Notes under the pieces: generated by a model | What the model saw: the letters and a program-made list of their open reading frames with translations, nothing else | Database searches by the model: none | What the model was told of the DNA's origin: nothing | In this document: positions 30,418 to 38,296 of the stretch, in pieces | How the letters are laid out: every line of letters starts with the position of its first letter | Position numbering within the stretch: position 1 is the first letter of the stretch | Translations under genes and position numbers: made by a program | Assembly: GCA_044370695.1 (NCBI GenBank) | Contig: JBILVB010000016.1 | Location: 1 to 40,108 of the forward strand | Length of the DNA stretch: 40,108 nt | Source: JBEIFW01 sp044370695 | GTDB taxonomy: Bacteria > Actinomycetota > Acidimicrobiia > Acidimicrobiales > Ilumatobacteraceae | Reading direction: 5' to 3'

Positions 30418-31149
30418 TCAGGCCGGCCGGTGGCGGACCATCATGCGCCACCAGAGTTGCAGCAGTTGGCGCGCCGAGCGGGCGATCGCCGGTAGGCGGA
30501 AGAACTGGCTGCGGCCGTGCGGCCGGTGGAAGTGGCTGACGCCGACCTCGACGAATCGGGCCCCGGCGGCTTCGAAGGACCGCATCATCTCGACGCAGAT
30601 CACGCCGCTGGTGGACCGGAGCGCGACCCGGTCGAGCACCCGACGATGGATCAATCGGAAGTCGCAGTCGGTGTCCCGGACGTGGAGGCGGAACAGGACC
30701 TTGACCACGTGGTGGTAGCAGCGGCCGATCACCTTGCGGTACCACGGGTCGCCTCGGCCCAGCTTGAACCCCTGGACGACGTCGGTGGTCGGTGTCACGG
30801 CGTCGATGCACCGCAGGATCTCCGAGGCGTCGTACTGGGCGTCGCCGTCGGTGTAGAAGACCCACTCCTTCGACGCGGCGCCGAAGCCGGAGATCAATGC
30901 ACCGCCGTAGCCGCGGTTCACCACATGGTCGACGACGATCAGCCGGGGCAGTTCCTGCTGCAGTGCGTGCAGTACGGCGAGCGAACCGTCCTTGGAGCCG
31001 TCGTTGACGACGATCACCTCGAAGTCGGGGACGGAGGCCTCGAGCGCCGCGTGCACGTCGCGGACCATCTTCGGGATCGACAACTCGTCGTTGTAGCACG
31101 GGAAGAAGGCCGACACGCTCGTCACGAGCGGGTTCCGGGGCGTGCTCAT
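30418..31149 (-). CDS. family 2 glycosyltransferase (dolichyl/polyprenyl-phosphate sugar synthase-like)
   Basis: 243-residue GT-A glycosyltransferase. Seen: the N-terminal FFPCYNDELSIPKMV, VIVVNDGSKDGS, NRGYGGALISGF, and the metal-binding DxD region FYTDGDAQYDASEI. This set resembles enzymes that load a sugar onto polyprenyl phosphate. No transmembrane tail is seen, so it acts at the cytoplasmic face. Its ATG overlaps the stop of the aminotransferase gene as ATGA, placing it third in a coupled operon. It may supply lipid-linked sugar to the polytopic proteins encoded next door (inference). Confidence 0.9.
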   Translation of the reverse strand: MSTPRNPLVTSVSAFFPCYNDELSIPKMVRDVHAALEASVPDFEVIVVNDGSKDGSLAVLHALQQELPRLIVVDHVVNRGYGGALISGFGAASKEWVFYTDGDAQYDASEILRCIDAVTPTTDVVQGFKLGRGDPWYRKVIGRCYHHVVKVLFRLHVRDTDCDFRLIHRRVLDRVALRSTSGVICVEMMRSFEAAGARFVEVGVSHFHRPHGRSQFFRLPAIARSARQLLQLWWRMMVRHRPA

Positions 31150-32207
31150 CGGGCCCACGCCTGGTCCGCAACCTCGGCCAGCACGGTGCACACGGCATCC
31201 ACCTCGTCGTCGGTCAGTTCGGGGAAGCAGGGCAGCGAGACGCACTCGGCTGCCCAGGCCTCGGCCTGCGGGCACGGGACCCGCGTGAAGTGTCGGTAAG
31301 CGGGCTGTTGCGTGATCGCCAGCGGGTAGTGGACGCCCGTGCCGATTCCGGCCCGGCCGAGTTCGGCCCGGAAGCGCTCCCGGTCGGCGACCCGAACGAC
31401 GCACAGATGGCGGACGTGGCGGGGGTGATCGGGATGCCAACGCAGCCCCGGTGCTGCTGCCCGGTAACGGTCGGCGACCGCCCGGCGGCGGGCGTTACCG
31501 GCCTCGAGCTCACCGAGGCTCAGACGGAGCCAGGCGGCCTCGATCTCGCTCATCCGGAAGTTCTGGCTGATCTCGGTGTGCACGTACTGCTCGGCCATGC
31601 CGTGCACCCGCAGGCGCCGGAGGCGCTCGGCGAGGGCGCCGTCGTCGGTGACCACGGCACCCCCGTCTCCGATCCCGCCGAGGTTCTTGGTCGGGTAGAA
31701 GCTGTAGGCGACCGCCGCAGAGCCCGAGCCCGGCTCGAGCGCTCCGTGCGCCTGGGCGGCATCCTCGACGATCGGCACCCCGAGGTCCGGCAGCCGGCTC
31801 GGGTGGCCGTAGAGGTGGACCGGCACCACCGCGCGGGTGCGATCGGTGCGGGCGGCGCGGGCCGAGACCGGATCGAGCGTCGCCGTGTCCTCGTCGACGT
31901 CGGCCGGCACGGGAACGGCACCGAGTGCGCACACCGCCGAGGCGGTCGGCACCGCGGTGTGCGCTGGGACGATGACCTCGTCGCCGGGACCCACCCCGAG
32001 GGCGCGCAATGCGAGTTGGATCGCCGTCGCCCCGGAGGCCACGGCGACGCACTGGGCGTGGCCGGTCCAGGCGGCGAACTCCTCTTCGAACCCGCGCAGT
32101 TCGGGGCCGAGCAGGACCTGACCGCCGGCGAGCACCCGTTCGACGGCGACGAGGAACGCCTCTCGTTGGTGCAGCCCGCGCCGGGCGAGGTCGACGACGG
32201 GGATCAC
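31146..32207 (-). CDS. DegT/DnrJ/EryC1/StrS sugar aminotransferase
   Basis: 353-residue PLP aminotransferase that adds an amino group to a keto-sugar nucleotide. Seen: VASGATAIQLALRALGVGPGDEVIVP (the N-terminal cofactor loop), VEDAAQAHGA with the cofactor Asp, and the PLP lysine in SFYPTKNLGGIGDGGAVVT. HYPLAITQQPAY is near the C terminus. All are family signatures, and the length is usual. The GTG start overlaps the epimerase stop (GTGA) and the stop overlaps the GT2 start (ATGA), so the three proteins are made together. The product is probably an amino-deoxy sugar for a surface glycan. Confidence 0.92.
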   Translation of the reverse strand: MIPVVDLARRGLHQREAFLVAVERVLAGGQVLLGPELRGFEEEFAAWTGHAQCVAVASGATAIQLALRALGVGPGDEVIVPAHTAVPTASAVCALGAVPVPADVDEDTATLDPVSARAARTDRTRAVVPVHLYGHPSRLPDLGVPIVEDAAQAHGALEPGSGSAAVAYSFYPTKNLGGIGDGGAVVTDDGALAERLRRLRVHGMAEQYVHTEISQNFRMSEIEAAWLRLSLGELEAGNARRRAVADRYRAAAPGLRWHPDHPRHVRHLCVVRVADRERFRAELGRAGIGTGVHYPLAITQQPAYRHFTRVPCPQAEAWAAECVSLPCFPELTDDEVDAVCTVLAEVADQAWAR

Positions 32208-33232
32208 GCAGCGGGCTCCGGCCGTGTCGGCACCGCCCACCCGTGAGCCCGGTAGTACCGGACGGCATCGTCGACCCCGGCGGCGAAGCCGACGTGGGGT
32301 TCCCACCCCAGGATGCGCTTGGCCTTCGAGAAGTCGCCGTGGAAGCTGCCGATGTCGATGCGTGCGTGGTCGGGGGGCCACGCCACGGTGACCACGGCGC
32401 TCGCCGTGCCCGCAGCTGCGATCGTGAGCCTGGCGATCTCGGCCAGCGTCAGCGGTTCGGGATGGCCGAGGTTGAACACCTCGCCGGGAGCGTCCGGCGA
32501 CAGGGCGGCGAGGGCCAGACCCCGCACGACATCGTCGACGTGGAGGCAGTCGCGCAATTGCGACCCGTCGCCGTAGAGCGAGATCGTCTCGCCGGCCAGC
32601 GCCCGCCGCACGAACACCGGGAGGAATCCGAGGCCGTCCTTGGCCAGGTTCTGGCGCGGTCCGTAGACGTTGGTGAGCCGGAGCGCCGAGATCCGCAGGT
32701 CGTGCACGGCGTGGTAGAGCAGATGGAACTGCTCGCCGGCGAGCTTGTCGACCCCGTTGACGTCAACCGGAGCCGTGGGGTGGTCCTCGTCGACGGGCAG
32801 GTAGCGGGGACGGCCGTAGACCTGCCGGGTGGACGTGTGGACCACGGTCGCGTCGGGCCGCTCGTGGCGGAGTTGTTCGAGGAACGCCAGATGGCTGCGA
32901 GCGTTCAGTTCGAGATCGCGCAGCGGATCGCTCATGGACTCCAGGTGGGACACCTGACCGGCGACGTTGAACACGAACTCGACGCCGTCGAGCGAAGGGC
33001 GAACGGCCGTGGCGTCGCCGATCGAGGCGATCGTGATCCCGACCTGGTCGGCGATGCCGTCGAGGTTCCGGCGGTCGCCACCGTGCTCCGGGACGAGTGC
33101 GTCGATGACGCGGACGTGGGCGCCGGCGGCGACGAGGCCATGGACGACGTTGGACCCGATGAACCCGAGGCCACCCGTGACCAGGCAGGTCCGACCGGCG
33201 AAGGGAGCGAGTGCGGGGTCGGCGGGGCGCAT
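32204..33232 (-). CDS. extended SDR sugar-nucleotide epimerase/dehydratase-like protein with Tyr-to-Asn change
   Basis: 342 residues. The NAD-binding motif GGLGFIG (TGGxGFIG type) is near the N terminus, followed by NVAGQVSHLESM, STRQVYG and RLTNVYGPRQ, typical of UDP-glucose 4-epimerase-like SDRs. The catalytic YxxxK, expected as PYGxSKLxxE, reads VNGVDKLAGE, so Lys is kept but Tyr is replaced by Asn. I recall a subgroup with VNGINK at this place, which would make the change natural rather than inactivating. The start is ATG 33232; an in-frame TTG 39 bases upstream is unlikely. It is the first gene of the four-gene operon. Confidence 0.87.
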   Translation of the reverse strand: MRPADPALAPFAGRTCLVTGGLGFIGSNVVHGLVAAGAHVRVIDALVPEHGGDRRNLDGIADQVGITIASIGDATAVRPSLDGVEFVFNVAGQVSHLESMSDPLRDLELNARSHLAFLEQLRHERPDATVVHTSTRQVYGRPRYLPVDEDHPTAPVDVNGVDKLAGEQFHLLYHAVHDLRISALRLTNVYGPRQNLAKDGLGFLPVFVRRALAGETISLYGDGSQLRDCLHVDDVVRGLALAALSPDAPGEVFNLGHPEPLTLAEIARLTIAAAGTASAVVTVAWPPDHARIDIGSFHGDFSKAKRILGWEPHVGFAAGVDDAVRYYRAHGWAVPTRPEPAA

Positions 33233-33258
33233 GCGGAACCTGGGAGAAACCCGGGAGG

Positions 33259-33278
33259 ACGCTAGCCGCAACTACCGT
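33259..33278. promoter_or_regulatory. divergent -10 boxes of the glycan locus
   Basis: The minus strand TAGCGT (33264-33259) serves the epimerase operon with a leader of about 20 bases. The plus strand TACCGT (33273-33278) lies 8 bases before the GTG at 33287 and fits a leaderless mRNA. Confidence 0.5.
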
Positions 33279-33286
33279 GCCGGGTC

Positions 33287-35101
33287 GTGGCGTCGCCGGC
33301 AGGATCCTTGCGGGTTCGGATCCTGCTCGCCGAAGCGGCCGCCGTGGCGGTGGCCACGACGGTCGCCGTCGGTGTCCACCTGCAGGTGTGGCGCGCCCGC
33401 TGGTCGGTCCCGTGGGCCGCCGAGGGCGACGCCAGCTTCTACCTGATGGTGGCGCGTGCGCTCGGCCAGGGTGACGGCTACCTCACCAACGACCATCTGG
33501 GGTTCCCGTTCGGTCAACGGCTGCACGACCTCCCCCAGGGGGTCGACAACGCGAACTGGTTGCTCGTACGCCTCCTGGCCGCGCTGACCGGATCGCCGGG
33601 GGCGACGGTCAATGTCTTCTACCTGCTCACGTTCCCGGCGGTGGCAGCAGTGGCCTGCGTGGCGTTGCGGCGCCTCGGCCTACGGCGGGCGACGGCGATG
33701 GTGGGCGCAGTGCTCTACGCCGTGGCTCCGTACCATTTCGCCCGCAACGAGGTGCACCTGCCGCTGTCGTCCTACGCGCTCGTGCCCGTATCGGTCTTGC
33801 TCGCCCTGTCGCTGTTCGACGACCTGCCGTCGTGGCGGGACCGACGGTGGTGGTGGGTGGCTGCCGGCCTGGTCGGGCTGGCGTCGACCGGGGCGTACTA
33901 CCTGGCGTTCACCCTGCTGCTCGTGGCCGTCGCCGGGGTGGTCGCCACCCTCGAACGGCGCGAGTGGCGCCCACTGCTCGTCGCCGGGGCGATGGTCGCC
34001 GTCGCCGGGGTCACGTTCGCGCTGAACGTCTCGCCGTCGCTCGCCGAACTGGCTGCGAAGGGGGCGAACCCCGGCGTTGCCGGGCGTACGCCGGGCGAGA
34101 CCGAGCTCTACGGGCTTCGGGTGAGCCAGCTCTACGCCCCCCGGCTCGACCACCGGATCGACGCGCTGGCAACGCTCGCCGCCGAGGCCCGTGGCACCGT
34201 GGTGCCCTCCGAGGAGGGGCAGGCGCTCGGGCTGGTCGGTGCGGTCGGGCTCAGCGTGCTGTTCGTCGTGTTCGTCGTGGCGGTCGCCGGCCGCGACGTC
34301 GAGGCCCGGCTGCGGCGGCTGGCGCTGCTCGCCGTCGTGTCGATCCTGGTGGCGACGGTGAGCGGGTTCTCCTACCTGCTCTCGGCCGCCGGGCTGCGCG
34401 AGATCCGGTCCTGGAACCGCATCTCGATCCTCGTGGCCTTCGTCGCGCTGGCGGCCGCCCTGCTCGCCGTGGAGCACCTCGCCCGTCGGCTCGCTGCCCG
34501 CCGGGGCTGGCCGGTCGGCACCGTGACCGCGGTCGCGGCGCTCGCGGTCGGGTCCGTCGGCTGGTTCGACCAGACCGCGCCCGCCGACGTCCCGCCGTAT
34601 GCGGCCGCGGCGGCGCGATGGTCGAACGATGCCACCTTCTTCGCCGACGTGCGGGCCCGGCTCGGCGACGGCGCAGGGGTCCTCGTCGCCCCTCACCTGC
34701 CGTTCCCCGAGATGCCGAACCGGTTGGGCATCGGGCCCTACGACGGGGCGCTGGGGTACGTCCATGCGCCGACCCTGCGGTGGACGTGGGGGTTCATGCG
34801 CGGCCGTCACCCGGACTGGCCGTGTGCGCTGGCGGCGCTGCCGGCGGCGGAGCAGGCCGCGCGGGTCCGGGCCGTCGGCATCGGCGGGGTCGTCGTCGAT
34901 CGCCGGGGGGACCGCGTGCCGGGCGAGGTCGAGGCGCCCTGGCGGTCCGTGCTCGGCGACCCGTCGACGCAGAGCGCCGACGGCCGCTACGCCTTCTACG
35001 ATCTGCGAAGCATCGACGTTCCGGCCGACGCCGAGGCGCTGGCCGCTGCGACGCTCGCGCTCGAGCCGCCCGGCGGGTCCGATGGCTGCTACGGGACGTA
35101 G
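33287..35101 (+). CDS. large polytopic membrane protein, GT-C glycosyltransferase-like
   Basis: 604 residues with roughly ten or more hydrophobic segments over the first 450 and a C-terminal extracytoplasmic domain of about 150 residues. The first outside loop carries acidic residues (WAAEGDASFYL), as GT-C enzymes do. APYHFARNEVHL and TGAYYLAFTLL are reminiscent of YfhO/PMT-like membrane glycosyltransferases, which use a polyprenyl-linked sugar donor. The family assignment rests on topology and location beside sugar genes. The GTG start has a leaderless TACCGT. Its 3-prime end overlaps the convergent PIG-V-like gene by 13 bases. Confidence 0.72.
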   Translation: MASPAGSLRVRILLAEAAAVAVATTVAVGVHLQVWRARWSVPWAAEGDASFYLMVARALGQGDGYLTNDHLGFPFGQRLHDLPQGVDNANWLLVRLLAALTGSPGATVNVFYLLTFPAVAAVACVALRRLGLRRATAMVGAVLYAVAPYHFARNEVHLPLSSYALVPVSVLLALSLFDDLPSWRDRRWWWVAAGLVGLASTGAYYLAFTLLLVAVAGVVATLERREWRPLLVAGAMVAVAGVTFALNVSPSLAELAAKGANPGVAGRTPGETELYGLRVSQLYAPRLDHRIDALATLAAEARGTVVPSEEGQALGLVGAVGLSVLFVVFVVAVAGRDVEARLRRLALLAVVSILVATVSGFSYLLSAAGLREIRSWNRISILVAFVALAAALLAVEHLARRLAARRGWPVGTVTAVAALAVGSVGWFDQTAPADVPPYAAAAARWSNDATFFADVRARLGDGAGVLVAPHLPFPEMPNRLGIGPYDGALGYVHAPTLRWTWGFMRGRHPDWPCALAALPAAEQAARVRAVGIGGVVVDRRGDRVPGEVEAPWRSVLGDPSTQSADGRYAFYDLRSIDVPADAEALAAATLALEPPGGSDGCYGT

Positions 35102-36156
35102 TTGGCCCGGGTGATCAGCATGGCGAACACGGCGAGGCCGAACGTCGACGACACGAGCAGCGCGGCGGCGGCCGGCCGGCGGAGGCGTTCCGGGAGCCGG
35201 TGGGCCAACAGGGCGAGGGCGATCGGCACCGGGAATGCGACGGCGGCGTAGCGGGCCAGCCCGGTCAGGCCGAGCACCATCGGCGGCGCGATCGACGACA
35301 CGGTGTGCACCGTCCACGACACCGGGATGCGCCGGACCACCGCCACGACCGCGCCCAGGCCGATCAGACCGAGCAGCAGGTGGACGAACGCGTTGCGTTC
35401 GAACTGCTGGACCAGGTCGATCGCGTTGACCTCGAACCAACCGGCCTTCGCGGTGAGGAACGCGAGCGGGTCGCCCGTCCAGCGGACCATGCAGATCATC
35501 CAGAGCGCACCGAACACCGCGGAGGGGGCCCACACCGTTGCGATCGCCCGCACCCGGCCGCCGGCGCTCCAGGCGACCAGCGCGACGGTGACGAGTATCA
35601 GTGCGCCGTTCGGCCGGGCTGCGGTGGCGGCGAGCGCAGCGAACGCCGTCCAGCCCCAACGACGATCCTCGGCCCAGACGACCGCCCACACGCAGCCGGC
35701 GAGGAACACCCCGTCGCTGTAGCCCATGCCGAGGGTGACGGCGCCGGGGAGCAGCCCGGAGACCCAGACGGCGAGCCGGGCCGTCGGCTCGGGGACGTGC
35801 CGGGCGGCGAGCCGGTAGATCCCGGCCGCGGCGACCAGCGCGGCCGCCCAGGCGACGCCGACGAGCGCCGCTTCGATCGGGACGCCGATCGTGTGCAGCG
35901 CCTTGGCCAGCATCGGGAACAGCGGGAAGAACGGGAAGCGGGTCCATTGCCCCTCGGTCGGGGGCCACGGCTCGGGCCAGGGTCCGTACCCGTCGACAGC
36001 GATCGCCCGGAACCAGCCGCCGTCGAAGTTCACCAACTGCCGCCAGCTGGGCGAGGTCCAGGTGCCGGGTCCGAGCATGGTGAGGGCCACGACGTCGATC
36101 ACCCGGGCGACGAGCCACGGCAGCATCACCGCCCGGCCGGGGAACGCGGCGCGCAC
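35089..36156 (-). CDS. PIG-V-like polyprenyl-sugar mannosyltransferase
   Basis: 355-residue membrane protein with about nine hydrophobic helices. The first outside loop has NFDGGWFRAIAVDGYG, matching the PIG-V/GPI-mannosyltransferase-2-like motif in which an acidic residue precedes W-Y/F and a GY follows. FPFFPLFPML and the helical GMGYSDGVFLAG further support that family. Bacterial members transfer mannose or another hexose from polyprenyl phosphate to a surface acceptor. The GTG start is 8 bases after TAGCGT. It is divergent from the methyltransferase and convergent with the other polytopic protein. Confidence 0.82.
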   Translation of the reverse strand: MRAAFPGRAVMLPWLVARVIDVVALTMLGPGTWTSPSWRQLVNFDGGWFRAIAVDGYGPWPEPWPPTEGQWTRFPFFPLFPMLAKALHTIGVPIEAALVGVAWAAALVAAAGIYRLAARHVPEPTARLAVWVSGLLPGAVTLGMGYSDGVFLAGCVWAVVWAEDRRWGWTAFAALAATAARPNGALILVTVALVAWSAGGRVRAIATVWAPSAVFGALWMICMVRWTGDPLAFLTAKAGWFEVNAIDLVQQFERNAFVHLLLGLIGLGAVVAVVRRIPVSWTVHTVSSIAPPMVLGLTGLARYAAVAFPVPIALALLAHRLPERLRRPAAAALLVSSTFGLAVFAMLITRANYVP

Positions 36157-36164
36157 GGCGCGGC

Positions 36165-36174
36165 ACGCTAGATC
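36165..36174. promoter_or_regulatory. shared-TA divergent promoter, PIG-V-like gene / methyltransferase
   Basis: The minus strand reads TAGCGT (36170-36165), 8 bases before the PIG-V-like GTG. The plus strand reads TAGATC (36169-36174), sharing the central TA; a second plus-strand candidate is TAGACC (36184-36189), 8 bases before GTG 36198. The plus-strand box is the weaker call. Confidence 0.4.
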
Positions 36175-36197
36175 GTGGTGCGGTAGACCGGCGGGCC

Positions 36198-36926
36198 GTG
36201 GAGACCGCCGAGTACGACCGCATGGCTGCGATGGGTGAGCGGCACTGGTGGTACGCCGCGACCCGGGCCGAGTTGGCGGACCTGCTCGTGCCGCACCTGA
36301 CCCACGGTGGACGCTTCCTCGATGCCGGTGGAGGTACGGGAGCGACCGGTGCCTGGCTCACCCGCTACGGCTCGGTGGTCGCGCTCGATCCCGTCGTCGG
36401 CGCCGTCGCCCACTATGCGACGGCGTATCCCGGGACGCTCGGCATCGTGGGCGACCTCAACCGGCTCCCGCTCGCCGACGCCTGCGTCGATCTCGCCCTG
36501 TGCGTCACCGTGTTGTGTCACACGGCGATCCCCGACCCCCAGCGGGCGGTCGACGAACTCGCCCGCGTCGTGCGTCCGGGCGGTCTGGTGTGTCTGTGGG
36601 AGCCGGGCGTCCGCCGGTTGCGGCGCGCCCACGATCGGGTCACCCACACGGCCCGGCGCTTCTCGCGTGCGGACCTGCGTGCACTCGCCCACGGCGCCGG
36701 CCTCGAGGTGATCCGGGCGACCGGGGTCCACAGCTACCTGGTGCCGGCCGCAGCGGCCAAAGCGGTGCTCGAGCGGGGCCGCACCAGCAGCGACCTCGAC
36801 CGGGCCGACGACGGCCTGCGCGGCGTCCTGCCGGCGCTCGCCGGCATCGAGCGCCGGCTGCTGCGTCGGATGGCGTTGCCGTTCGGTCTGTCCGTCGCCG
36901 TCGTCGCCCGCCGTCCGCAGGCGTAG
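36198..36926 (+). CDS. SAM-dependent class I methyltransferase
   Basis: 242 residues. Seen: GERHWWYAATR before the fold, motif I as FLDAGGGTGATG, the acidic end of beta 2 in ALDPVV, the GDLNRLPLADACVD motif, and RVVRPGGLVCLWEPG, all features of Methyltransf_11-type enzymes. The substrate is unknown. HWWY-type N termini occur in methyltransferases of surface-polysaccharide clusters, which fits the location. Its stop TAG is the first half of the -10 box of the next gene. Confidence 0.88.
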   Translation: METAEYDRMAAMGERHWWYAATRAELADLLVPHLTHGGRFLDAGGGTGATGAWLTRYGSVVALDPVVGAVAHYATAYPGTLGIVGDLNRLPLADACVDLALCVTVLCHTAIPDPQRAVDELARVVRPGGLVCLWEPGVRRLRRAHDRVTHTARRFSRADLRALAHGAGLEVIRATGVHSYLVPAAAAKAVLERGRTSSDLDRADDGLRGVLPALAGIERRLLRRMALPFGLSVAVVARRPQA

Positions 36927-36929
36927 CGT
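36924..36929 (+). promoter_or_regulatory. -10 box built on the methyltransferase TAG stop codon
   Basis: TAGCGT, in which TAG (36924-36926) is the stop codon; 8 bases before the ATG at 36938. Confidence 0.55.
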
Positions 36930-36937
36930 GGTCGGGC

Positions 36938-37327
36938 ATGGCGACGCTGCAGTTCGAGGGGGAGACCCACGCCGAGATCGTGGCCAAGGTGCGCCGATGG
37001 CTCGCCTCGGTCGACGGTGAGGACGTGGCGGCCGATCCGGTCGAGGTGATCGAGCGGGGAGCGGAACTGGCCAAGGACGCGCTCCGGGTCATCGCCTCGG
37101 CGGCCCCGGGTCCGGTGGCCGACAGCGACGTGGTCAAGGGCCTGACGGCGATGGGGTACCAGGTGACCGACGCCGCCAAGGACGCCATGGTCGACGCGCT
37201 CGATGCGATGTCGAAGGTGAGCGGTGGATCGCTGGTCGAGCGCGTGCAGCGGGGCGGGCAGAACGCGCTGTTCCAGATGAACACCGCGATCGCCAAACAA
37301 CTCCTGAAGACGTTGCGACCCAAGTGA
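36938..37327 (+). CDS. conserved-looking hypothetical cytoplasmic protein
   Basis: 129 residues, soluble, with an N-terminal HAEIVAKVRRWLASVDGE helix, then alternating helices (EVIERGAELAKDALRVIAS) and a Ser/Gln-rich end. There is no membrane segment, signal or metal motif. I do not recognise a family. The repeated amphipathic helices suggest a small helical bundle. It has a leaderless start after TAGCGT. It stands between the methyltransferase and the sugar-acid kinase and may be independent of both. Confidence 0.72.
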   Translation: MATLQFEGETHAEIVAKVRRWLASVDGEDVAADPVEVIERGAELAKDALRVIASAAPGPVADSDVVKGLTAMGYQVTDAAKDAMVDALDAMSKVSGGSLVERVQRGGQNALFQMNTAIAKQLLKTLRPK

Positions 37328-37351
37328 ACCGGCGGCCGTGACCCCACTGCC

Positions 37352-38296
37352 GTGACCCGAGGGCCGTTTCCCGGCCGTCACGATCGGAACGACCGGGCGG
37401 TGATCGTCGGAGCCGATGATCGGACCGGCGCGCTGGAGGTTGCCGGCTCGTGTGCGGCCGACGACGGTGCGGTCGAGGTGACGGTCTGGCCGACGCGCCC
37501 GGTCGCGGCCGGCGTGGTCGACCTCGACACCCGTGATCTCGACCCGGCGAGCGCGGCGCGACGAGCGGTGGCGCTCGCCCCGGCGGCCTGGAAGCTCGAC
37601 TCGAGGCTGCGGGGGAACTGGCCGGCGGAACTGCGCGCCCTGGCCGCGGTCAGCGGCCGGGCCGTGTGGGTCGTCGCCGCGTTGCCGTCGATGGGTCGGG
37701 TCTGCGTGGACGGGCTGGTGCGGTCGAGCACCGAGGTGTTCGGGCGCCCGAGCGACGTGCTCGGCGGCGCCGCCGTCGTCTGGGATGCGGCGACCGAGGC
37801 CGACCTGGTGGACGTCGGCGCCCGGTGGCGGGCGCTGCCCGAGCGCGAGCGGCCGGTCCTCGCCGGGACGTCGGCTGCGCTGGCCGCCGCCCTGGCCCCC
37901 GCCGCCGCCCCACGGCCCACCCGGCTGCCGGCTCCGATCGTGGTGGCCTGCGGAAGCCTTCACCCTTCAGCGCGCGCCGAACTCGGCGTCCTTCCCCCGT
38001 CGGTCGTGGTGGTCGCCACCGATCCCGAGCTGGTCGTCGAGCCGGCGCACGCCGCATGGGCCCTGGCGGAACGGGTGCGCGGGCTCGGGCCGATCGGCAC
38101 CCTCGTCGTGGTGGGTGGCGCCACTGCGGCGGCGATCCTGGGCGACGGTCCGCTCCTCGTCGGCGGCTTGCTCGCTCCCGGGGTGCCCTGGGCCCGCCGG
38201 CCGCACGGCACGGGGCCCGTGATCGTCACGCGTTCGGGCGGGTTCCACGGTCCGGCTGCGCTCGCCCCACTGCTCGAAGCACACTGCGTGCCGTGA
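37352..38296 (+). CDS. four-carbon acid sugar kinase family protein (DUF1537), short form
   Basis: 314 residues as drawn (298 if it starts at GTG 37400, just before VIVGADDRTG). Seen: ADDRTGA, the N-terminal substrate motif (usually ADDLTGA), WKLDSRLRGN (usually KKIDSTLRGN), VVACGSLHP, and the C-terminal ATP-site VVGGATAAAIL and TRSGGFHGP. The family phosphorylates D-threonate, D-erythronate and similar acids. Known members usually reach about 400 residues, so this one is compact. The stop overlaps the pdxA2-type gene start as GTGA, matching the known kinase-PdxA2 gene pair. D-threonate/erythronate use is inferred from that context. Confidence 0.85.
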   Translation: MTRGPFPGRHDRNDRAVIVGADDRTGALEVAGSCAADDGAVEVTVWPTRPVAAGVVDLDTRDLDPASAARRAVALAPAAWKLDSRLRGNWPAELRALAAVSGRAVWVVAALPSMGRVCVDGLVRSSTEVFGRPSDVLGGAAVVWDAATEADLVDVGARWRALPERERPVLAGTSAALAAALAPAAAPRPTRLPAPIVVACGSLHPSARAELGVLPPSVVVVATDPELVVEPAHAAWALAERVRGLGPIGTLVVVGGATAAAILGDGPLLVGGLLAPGVPWARRPHGTGPVIVTRSGGFHGPAALAPLLEAHCVP

